12,127 nucleotides of DNA, from assembly GCA_913048545.1 (NCBI GenBank), contig CAJWWH010000051.1, positions 1-12,127 on the forward strand, in the 5' to 3' direction. A program made the translations under genes and the position numbers. Positions 6,972-12,127 of the stretch are shown here, in pieces; position 1 is the stretch's first letter; every line of letters starts with the position of its first letter. The DNA comes from an uncultured Opitutia bacterium. Lineage in GTDB: Bacteria; Verrucomicrobiota; Verrucomicrobiae; Opitutales; MB11C04. The notes below the pieces were generated by a model. It had not been told where the DNA came from. It made no database searches and was given only the letters and a program-made list of their open reading frames with translations.

Positions 6972-7823
6972 ATGAATGAACTAAATTTCAAGCAAGAACT
7001 TACAGCTGCTTTTGGGCAGCCGATTTCCGAAAATCCGACGCAGGTTATGATCGAAGCTGCCTATCGCCACCATAATCTCGACTGGCGATATCTAACGATT
7101 GAAGTTGGGCCGAATGACTTGGAAGCTGCTGTTCAAGGAGCCAAGGTTATGGGCTTTCAGGGATTCAACTGCACGATCCCACACAAAGTAAATGTAATCA
7201 AATACTTAGACGGGCTTGGTGAGTCTGCCTCGCTTATGGGTGCAGTCAACTGTGTGGTTCGACGAGATGGTCAATGGATCGGCGAAAATACGGATGGCAA
7301 AGGATTCGTTTTCTCCCTCCGTAAACTCACTGATCCCAAAAATAAAAAAATAGTCATTTTTGGTGCTGGTGGTGCAGCTCGTGCAATCAGTGTGGAAGTC
7401 GCTCTGGCAGGAGCCCGACACATAACCATCGTAAATCGTTCAGCTGAACGCGGAGAGGAACTAACAACACTTCTACAGGATAAACTCCCATGCTACGCCG
7501 ACTTCAGCAGTTGGAATACCACCTTTTCAATTCCGTCCGATACCGATATTGTTATTAACGCAACCTCGATTGGACTGTTTCCTGATATTGATGCCCGCCT
7601 CGACTTTGATATCGAAAGCCTCAAATCCAATATGGTTGTCGCTGATGTAATCCCCAACCCTCCTGCTACTAATTTGGTTCGGGATGCAAAAACAAAGGGA
7701 TGTAAGGTAATTGATGGATTAGCCATGCTGGTCAGTCAGGGCGTGATTGGCGTAAAACACTGGACTGGTGTCGACCCCGATCCATCAGTCATGCGGGCTG
7801 CCTTGGAGGAAGTATTTGGATGA
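6972..7823 (+). CDS. Shikimate/quinate dehydrogenase (AroE) family protein, atypical subfamily
   Basis: A cytoplasmic NAD(P)-dependent dehydrogenase of 283 aa, normal AroE length. The catalytic pair is intact: K72 in NCTIPHK and D108 in ENTDGKGF. The nucleotide-binding loop is GAGGAAR (131-137), and the NRS after the second strand resembles the NRT/NRS signature for the NADP phosphate. INATSIGLF and DGLAMLVSQG near the C-terminus complete the family pattern. The substrate-binding start differs: where classic AroE has a PIxHSxSP motif this protein reads GQPISENPTQVMIEAAY, so the S-x-S pair that holds shikimate is altered. Together with a position divergent from an IclR/sugar-ABC operon, this suggests a catabolic enzyme on a quinate-, shikimate- or cyclitol-like substrate rather than the chorismate-pathway enzyme; that is inference. 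The start ATG has only a weak GGA nearby. The next gene follows after 28 bp. Confidence 0.88.
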   Translation: MNELNFKQELTAAFGQPISENPTQVMIEAAYRHHNLDWRYLTIEVGPNDLEAAVQGAKVMGFQGFNCTIPHKVNVIKYLDGLGESASLMGAVNCVVRRDGQWIGENTDGKGFVFSLRKLTDPKNKKIVIFGAGGAARAISVEVALAGARHITIVNRSAERGEELTTLLQDKLPCYADFSSWNTTFSIPSDTDIVINATSIGLFPDIDARLDFDIESLKSNMVVADVIPNPPATNLVRDAKTKGCKVIDGLAMLVSQGVIGVKHWTGVDPDPSVMRAALEEVFG

Positions 7824-7851
7824 TTTCTTCCCCCCCCTATCCCTTTAGTTC

Positions 7852-9099
7852 ATGAAAACACAATTGCTGGTCATACTTTGCCTCACTTCCCTCTTTTTTT
7901 CCTGTTCAGATAATCAATCTCAATTACAGGAGTCTGAGACCCAACTCAATCAGTCAGGCAAAGTTGAATACCTCGAAAGTTCCTCATCATATTCTGACAA
8001 AACTTTTAATTCCCAGTGGTCGGTAACCCGGAAAATTCTAAGGGGGGGAAAACAGGAAGGCGTCGAACTCCTCACCCTGGATAATGGAAACCTCCAAATT
8101 TCAATCATACCAGCTAGGGGTATGGGTATTTTCGATGTCCGCTCGGCTGGAGTACGTCTTGGATGGGATTCCCCGGTAAAAGAGATTGTTCATCCATCGC
8201 ACATCAACCTAGAAAGTCGGGACGGGCTCGGTTGGCTCGAAGGGTTTAATGAATGGATGGTTCGCTGTGGACTCGAATTTGCCGGTCACCCAGGAACGGA
8301 CGAATTCATTAACAATACCGGTTCTCCCGCCACTCTCAACCTTACCCTACATGGAAAAATTCAGAATATACCCGCTTCTTCGTATGAAGTGGTGGTCGAT
8401 CCCGCCCCCCCGTACCGTATCCGTATCCGCGGAACTGTTTATGAAAAGTTTTTTTATGGTCCCAAGCTCAAACTTGTAACTGAAATTTCCACCGTTCCTG
8501 GATCCGACACCTTTCAAATCTCCGATCAATTAACCAACGAAGGTGCATTCGCTCAGGAATTTCAACTCATTTACCACGGCAACTACGGTTCCTCAATTCT
8601 CGAGGAAGGTGCCACTGTATTCTGCCCGACTCGCAGCGTCACGCCAATGAATGACCATGCTGCCAAAGAAATTGATAATTGGAAGACATACAAGGGACCC
8701 ACTCCCGGCTTTATCGAAGAAGTTTATTTGCTCGAACCCCAGTCCGACGGGGAAAGTAATACCCTTGCCCTGCTCGCTAATGCGGACCGTACCCTCGCCA
8801 CTTCTGTCCGATGGAATCTCTCCGAACTTCCTTACCTCACAATTTGGAAAAATACCGCCGCCTTGGAGGATGGTTATGTCACCGGGATCGAACCTGCCAC
8901 CGGGTATCCCTTCAACCGTAAAATTGAACGTAAATATGGTCGTGTACCTATGATCCAACCCGGAGAAACCCGATCATTCACGCTCAACTTTGGTATCCAC
9001 CGGGATGAAGACTCAATACAATCTATCCTAACGGAAATAGACGAACTCCAAAAAAACTCCGGTGTCACCATTAATCGTAAACCACCTGTGACCGAATAA
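7852..9099 (+). CDS. DUF4432 (aldose-1-epimerase-like) family protein with lipoprotein signal
   Basis: A 415-residue protein of the galactose-mutarotase superfamily. The N-terminus MKTQLLVILCLTSLFFSC is a short lipoprotein-type signal with C18 as probable lipidated residue, although F at -3 is a loose lipobox; a Gln/Ser-rich linker runs to about 45. The beta-sandwich follows: IIPARGMGIFDVRSAGVRLG (86-104), GLGWLEGFNEWMVRCGL near 125-141, LTLHGKI with H168, LIYHGNYG with H242, and GYVTGIEPATGYP with E347. Two histidines and one glutamate are what a mutarotase-type site needs. The family is known mostly by structure and context, so the reaction (anomer or sugar-acid interconversion) is inferred. 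It follows the AroE-like gene closely and probably shares its message, which puts a surface or periplasmic sugar enzyme beside the transporter. Eight C residues lie just upstream; no Shine-Dalgarno is seen. Confidence 0.88.
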   Translation: MKTQLLVILCLTSLFFSCSDNQSQLQESETQLNQSGKVEYLESSSSYSDKTFNSQWSVTRKILRGGKQEGVELLTLDNGNLQISIIPARGMGIFDVRSAGVRLGWDSPVKEIVHPSHINLESRDGLGWLEGFNEWMVRCGLEFAGHPGTDEFINNTGSPATLNLTLHGKIQNIPASSYEVVVDPAPPYRIRIRGTVYEKFFYGPKLKLVTEISTVPGSDTFQISDQLTNEGAFAQEFQLIYHGNYGSSILEEGATVFCPTRSVTPMNDHAAKEIDNWKTYKGPTPGFIEEVYLLEPQSDGESNTLALLANADRTLATSVRWNLSELPYLTIWKNTAALEDGYVTGIEPATGYPFNRKIERKYGRVPMIQPGETRSFTLNFGIHRDEDSIQSILTEIDELQKNSGVTINRKPPVTE

Positions 9100-9165
9100 A
9101 TTTCAAAACGAATTTGCAGTTACATTTTAAATAACATTGAAACTTGCACTGCACTCAGAATTTAA

Positions 9166-10377
9166 ATGATTAAAATTTGCTTTATCCTCCTGCTCTTAAC
9201 GCTTTCGATTACCCAAGGTGCTGATTGGCCTCATTGGCTTGGACCAAATGGTGACGGAACCTCTTCCGAGGCCAATTGGAAAAGTGAAATCAATGACCCT
9301 ACTTGGAAAGCCATGGTGGGAGTTGGGTTCTCCTCTGTTTCCGTGGCCGATGGAAAACTCTACACTATGGGGCATGACGGCAAAAAAACTAACGGAAAAG
9401 AAACCGTATTCTGCCTCAATGCCAAAACCGGAAAATCAATCTGGACACATTCCTACCCCGCTCCCTTAGTTGACTATCTCCATGAAGGAGGTCCCTGCTC
9501 CACTCCCACTGTGGATGAATCAACCGTCTATGCTGTAAGCAAGCACGGTCTTCTCCACGCTTACCAAGCGAAAGATGGGGAAATAATCTGGAAAAAAGAC
9601 ATGATGAAAGAAGCCGGAATGAAACGCCCACCGGAATGGGGCTTCGCTGCATCCCCCTTTGTACTGGGTGACCAACTTATAATTGAGGCTGGAGCTACCT
9701 ATTCACTTAATAAAAATACCGGTAAAATCAATTGGAAAAGTAAGGACTACCGCCCCGCTTATGGTACTCCAACCCTTTTTCAACCCAACGGCAAATCTAT
9801 CATCGCAGTCATCAAAACTGATGGACTCATTCTGCTCGACCCAAAAAATGGAAGTACAATTGCCTTCGAAAAATGGGAAACTAGTTATCGCACCAATGCA
9901 TCCACTCCTATTACCCAAGGGGATAAACTTTTTATCTCCACAGGATACCGACGCGGATGCGCCCTTTTCCAATGGAAAGATGGAAAGCTTCAAAAACTCT
10001 ACGAAAACAAAGTGCTATCCACTCATATGAACCATGCCATCCTCGTCGACGATTTCCTCTACGGCTTTGACGGAAATGTTCACATGGCAGGAAAAAAAGA
10101 CTTTGTTTGTATGGAACTTCTCACAGGTAAGGAACAATGGCGTGTTTCTGACCGCGGTCTCATGGTCGGTTCGCTGTTAGTGGCAGGAGACCGTATGATC
10201 ATGCTCGGTCAACGGGGTGAACTAGTCTACGCCAAGGTAAACCCTTACAAATTTGAAGTACATACTCGGGATCAGGCAATTGGTGGAAAGTGCTGGACTA
10301 TGCCCGTACTTTCGAATGGATATCTTTATTTAAGAAATGCCCGAGGCGATCTCCTTTGCCTAGATCTTCGAATTTAA
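9166..10377 (+). CDS. Secreted PQQ-like beta-propeller repeat protein
   Basis: An exported 403-residue beta-propeller. Residues 1-19 form a Sec signal (MIK, a Leu/Ile-rich core, then TQGA before DWPHW). The mature start DWPHWLGPNGDGTSSE is a hallmark of PQQ-like propeller proteins in planctomycetes and verrucomicrobia. Repeats of the form L-x-x-x-x-G-x-x-x-W follow: LNAKTGKSIW, YQAKDGEIIW, LNKNTGKINW, LDPKNGSTIA, ELLTGKEQW, ending in LLCLDLRI, consistent with a seven- or eight-bladed propeller. The calcium/PQQ site and extra domains of true quinoprotein alcohol dehydrogenases (about 600 aa) are absent, so a BamB-like scaffold or a substrate-binding propeller is more likely than an enzyme. It lies 66 bp after the DUF4432 gene on the same strand; shared transcription is possible but unproven. 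Confidence 0.87.
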   Translation: MIKICFILLLLTLSITQGADWPHWLGPNGDGTSSEANWKSEINDPTWKAMVGVGFSSVSVADGKLYTMGHDGKKTNGKETVFCLNAKTGKSIWTHSYPAPLVDYLHEGGPCSTPTVDESTVYAVSKHGLLHAYQAKDGEIIWKKDMMKEAGMKRPPEWGFAASPFVLGDQLIIEAGATYSLNKNTGKINWKSKDYRPAYGTPTLFQPNGKSIIAVIKTDGLILLDPKNGSTIAFEKWETSYRTNASTPITQGDKLFISTGYRRGCALFQWKDGKLQKLYENKVLSTHMNHAILVDDFLYGFDGNVHMAGKKDFVCMELLTGKEQWRVSDRGLMVGSLLVAGDRMIMLGQRGELVYAKVNPYKFEVHTRDQAIGGKCWTMPVLSNGYLYLRNARGDLLCLDLRI

Positions 10378-10392
10378 ATTAAAAGTGATATT

Positions 10393-10411
10393 TTGATCCT
10401 CTTACGATCAA
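10393..10411 (+). terminator. Weak hairpin after the PQQ-propeller gene (possible terminator)
   Basis: TTGATC (10393-10398) and GATCAA (10406-10411) can pair into a six-bp stem with a seven-base loop, about 15 bp after the stop codon. The stem is AT-rich and no T-tract follows, so intrinsic termination would be poor. It is the only hairpin found in the 114-bp spacer before the next gene. Confidence 0.2.
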
Positions 10412-10450
10412 TGTATTCAAAAAGATAAATCTAACGTACTGTACTATACC

Positions 10451-10479
10451 TTGACCTTTGGTCTCAAATTGTAGACAAT
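10451..10479 (+). promoter_or_regulatory. Candidate sigma-70 promoter of the surface-protein gene
   Basis: TTGACC (10451-10456, five of six to consensus) is separated by 17 bp from GACAAT (10474-10479, four of six). Transcription would start near 10486, only a few bases before the GTG at 10492, giving a nearly leaderless message; this agrees with the missing Shine-Dalgarno there. A small inverted repeat, GTAC-T-GTAC (10436-10444), lies just upstream. Confidence 0.4.
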
Positions 10480-10491
10480 TCAATATCACAA

Positions 10492-12127
10492 GTGAACATT
10501 AATCACATAAAGTTATTATTACTTATATTCATATTAGTGATGAATAACTTATGCATTGCTGAATCCTATACTTTTACCAATGCCAGTGCGACTGGGGAAA
10601 ACGGTCCAACGCAAAATCAGATAAACTCTGAGTATACAGGCACAAATCTCGCTAATAGCGTCACAATTAATTCGCAGGGAATCCAGGAATGGGTGGTTCC
10701 AGCCAGCGGAACTTATGAAATTGAAGTTTGGGGTGCCCAGGGAGGCTCCGGTGGTTGGTATAGCAATTCAAGTTACTCGAGTATTGGAGGGCTTGGAGGA
10801 TATGCAAAAGGCTCAGTAACCCTTTCTGCTGGTACAACTGTCTATATACATATTGGGCAGCAAGGTGAAGGATACACATCGAGTAATATTAAAATGACGG
10901 ATTCTCCGGGAATTCGAGCAGGTGGATGGAATGGTGGGGGTGGTAATTCGAAAAGTTCGGCACCCGGAACAGGTGGGGGGGGTGCATCAGATGTTAGAGT
11001 TGGAGGTACCGGATTAAATAACCGGATAATCGTAGCTGGAGGTGGAGGCGGAGGCGGCAACTCAGGATCGAATACTCAGCTAAGCAATGGAGGTAATGGC
11101 GGTGGACTTACAGCAACTACCTTGGCTGCCTCCACCCAGTTTTCAAATCGTACTCCCGGAAGTGGTGCCACACAAAATTCTGGCAACGCTCTAGGTATTG
11201 GAGCCACTGCAAGCCATAACTTATCAGGGGGGGGTGGCGGCGGTTATTACGGTGGGGGTGCGGGTGATAACAGCACTGGTGGAGGTGGGGGATCATCCTA
11301 TCTCGGAGGAGTTTCAAATGGAACTACACAGAGTGGTATCCGTTCCGGACACGGCAAAATAGTTATAACCAGTGCTCAGCTCTCAAATTCTCCACCTGTT
11401 ATTTCCCAAAGCAATAGTTCAATTTCAAAATCCTTAAATGAAGATTCTTCGACTACCTGGGCATCTGATGAATTAAATGCTACTGACCCTGACACCAATG
11501 CTTCACATTTGTCTTGGTCGATAATAAATCCGCCTTCAAATGGAACCACAACAATAGACGGAAACGGCTCCTCTCCTTCCCTATTGAATTATCAACCAAA
11601 CACTGACTTCTTCGGGTCTGATACATTCACGGTACAAGTTTCTGACGGAGAAAATAATGATTCTGTTGTAGTTAATCTAACAGTTACCCCGATAAATGAT
11701 CCACCTTCGCTATCCGGAGACTTTAACGCCACACTAGCTGAAGACGGCAATGCCAGCGGGGATATTAATGCTACCGACCTGGACGGACTTACGGATGGTT
11801 CGTACTTTGCTATCTCTTCCAATCCATCTAATGGTTCTGCCACGATCGATCTACAAACCGGATCTTGGTCATACACTCCACAGGCAAACTTTTTTGGTTC
11901 CGACTCTTTTTCTGTCTCCATTACCGATGACCTTAATAATTCATCAACCCAATCGATCTCCCTAACCGTTTCCTCTGTTAATGATTTACCCATTCTATCC
12001 GGAGACTTTAACGCCACACTACCTGAAGACGGCAACGCCACTGGGGATATTAATGCTACCGACCTGGACGGACTTACGGATGGTTCTTACTTTACTATCT
12101 CTTCCAATCCATCTAATGGTTCTGCCA
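10492..12127 (+). CDS. Large secreted protein: signal peptide, ALK-type glycine-rich domain, tandem-95 cadherin/Ig-like repeats (3' end outside window)
   Basis: The frame is open for 545 codons to the right edge. The GTG start is chosen because it begins a complete signal peptide: VNINHIK, a hydrophobic LLLLIFILVM core, then NNLCIA before ESYTF. The in-frame ATG at 10540 would cut the core away. Residues about 65-297 form a glycine-rich domain opening with WVVPASGTYEIEVWGAQGG, the pattern of the Gly_rich (PF12810) family also seen in ALK/LTK receptors, with GGGGASDVRVGG and a final GHGKIVITSA strand. From P301 come Ig/cadherin-like repeats: a divergent one (301-403) with NEDSSTTW, DFFGSDTFTVQVSDGEN and VTPINDPP, then a 95-residue unit from P404 and the start of a near-identical unit. 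Asp/Asn-rich DINATDLDG loops suggest calcium binding. Likely a surface adhesin or structural protein. Antisense frames here are shadows of repetitive sequence. Confidence 0.88.
   Translation, partial: MNINHIKLLLLIFILVMNNLCIAESYTFTNASATGENGPTQNQINSEYTGTNLANSVTINSQGIQEWVVPASGTYEIEVWGAQGGSGGWYSNSSYSSIGGLGGYAKGSVTLSAGTTVYIHIGQQGEGYTSSNIKMTDSPGIRAGGWNGGGGNSKSSAPGTGGGGASDVRVGGTGLNNRIIVAGGGGGGGNSGSNTQLSNGGNGGGLTATTLAASTQFSNRTPGSGATQNSGNALGIGATASHNLSGGGGGGYYGGGAGDNSTGGGGGSSYLGGVSNGTTQSGIRSGHGKIVITSAQLSNSPPVISQSNSSISKSLNEDSSTTWASDELNATDPDTNASHLSWSIINPPSNGTTTIDGNGSSPSLLNYQPNTDFFGSDTFTVQVSDGENNDSVVVNLTVTPINDPPSLSGDFNATLAEDGNASGDINATDLDGLTDGSYFAISSNPSNGSATIDLQTGSWSYTPQANFFGSDSFSVSITDDLNNSSTQSISLTVSSVNDLPILSGDFNATLPEDGNATGDINATDLDGLTDGSYFTISSNPSNGSA
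11701..12127 (+). repeat. Tandem 285-bp (95-residue) repeat, one full and one partial unit
   Basis: Unit 1 covers 11701-11985 and unit 2 begins at 11986 and leaves the window. Comparing 11710-11842 with 11995-12127 gives six mismatches in 133 aligned bases and no gaps, so most synonymous positions are identical too. The 95-residue period and the DxFxVxxxDxxNN...VNDxP frame match what is annotated as tandem-95 repeat protein. The earlier repeat (11392-11700) is much more divergent and longer (103 residues). Confidence 0.9.

Noticed and set aside
9100..9165. Promoter before the PQQ-propeller gene
   Set aside because: TTGCAG at 9114-9119 resembles a -35 box but no acceptable -10 lies 16-18 bp later, so I cannot support a separate promoter.
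9166..10377. True PQQ-dependent alcohol dehydrogenase
   Set aside because: It is about 200 residues too short and lacks the vicinal-cysteine disulfide, the catalytic Asp region and a cytochrome domain; only the propeller repeats are present.
10842..11060. Minus-strand proline-rich open frame
   Set aside because: Poly-Pro here is the mirror of GGN glycine codons in the glycine-rich domain on the plus strand; there is no independent start signal.
11592..12041. Minus-strand 149-codon frame across the repeats
   Set aside because: It repeats with the same 285-bp period as the tandem-95 array and arises from its codon pattern; the plus-strand frame has signal peptide and domains.
11392..12127. 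CRISPR-like regular repeat
   Set aside because: The period is 285 bp, in frame and protein-coding, with no short direct repeats and unique spacers.

Overview
The window reads as an ordinary bacterial chromosome segment, slightly AT-leaning. It probably comes from the Planctomycetota-Verrucomicrobiota side of the tree, most likely a Verrucomicrobiota member. The basis is gene content by recognition: a secreted PQQ-like propeller beginning with a DWPHWLGPNGDG motif, a DUF4432 lipoprotein, a tandem-95-repeat surface protein, a type IV pilus ATPase, and few Shine-Dalgarno sequences. This placement is inference. There are no rRNA, tRNA, CRISPR, transposase or phage genes.

Left part (1-2236): the N-terminal half of a PilT-type pilus-retraction ATPase runs off the left edge on the minus strand, stopping where its Walker A loop begins. 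A 126-bp divergent spacer separates it from a plus-strand pair five bases apart: a metallo-beta-lactamase-fold hydrolase and a small DEDDy 3'-5' exonuclease. This pair converges on the next operon.

Middle part (2252-7823): a four-gene minus-strand operon, read from right to left, encodes a ribose-type periplasmic binding lipoprotein, an IclR-type regulator, a two-domain sugar ABC ATPase (TTG start) and an RbsC-type permease. The permease has an unusual extra domain of about 120 residues in its first extracytoplasmic loop. Divergent from it, across 63 bp, starts an AroE-family dehydrogenase of an atypical subfamily, followed 28 bp later by a DUF4432 (aldose-1-epimerase-like) lipoprotein and then a secreted PQQ-type beta-propeller. 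I read the transporter, the regulator, the AroE-like enzyme and perhaps DUF4432 as one uptake and catabolism module for a sugar, polyol or cyclitol. The substrate cannot be named from sequence; the binding protein lacks the arginine that follows the key aspartate in E. coli RbsB.

Right part (10378-12127): after a 114-bp spacer with a plausible promoter, a large secreted protein starts at a GTG and stays open to the window end. It has a signal peptide, an ALK-type glycine-rich domain containing two runs of eight G, then cadherin/Ig-like repeats. The last two are 95-residue (285-bp) units that are almost identical at the DNA level, which marks a tandem-95 repeat protein whose array continues outside the window.

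No clearly new defence or mobile system is visible. The best leads are the permease insertion, the atypical AroE next to the IclR/ABC operon, and the surface protein with possible slippage tracts and young repeats.
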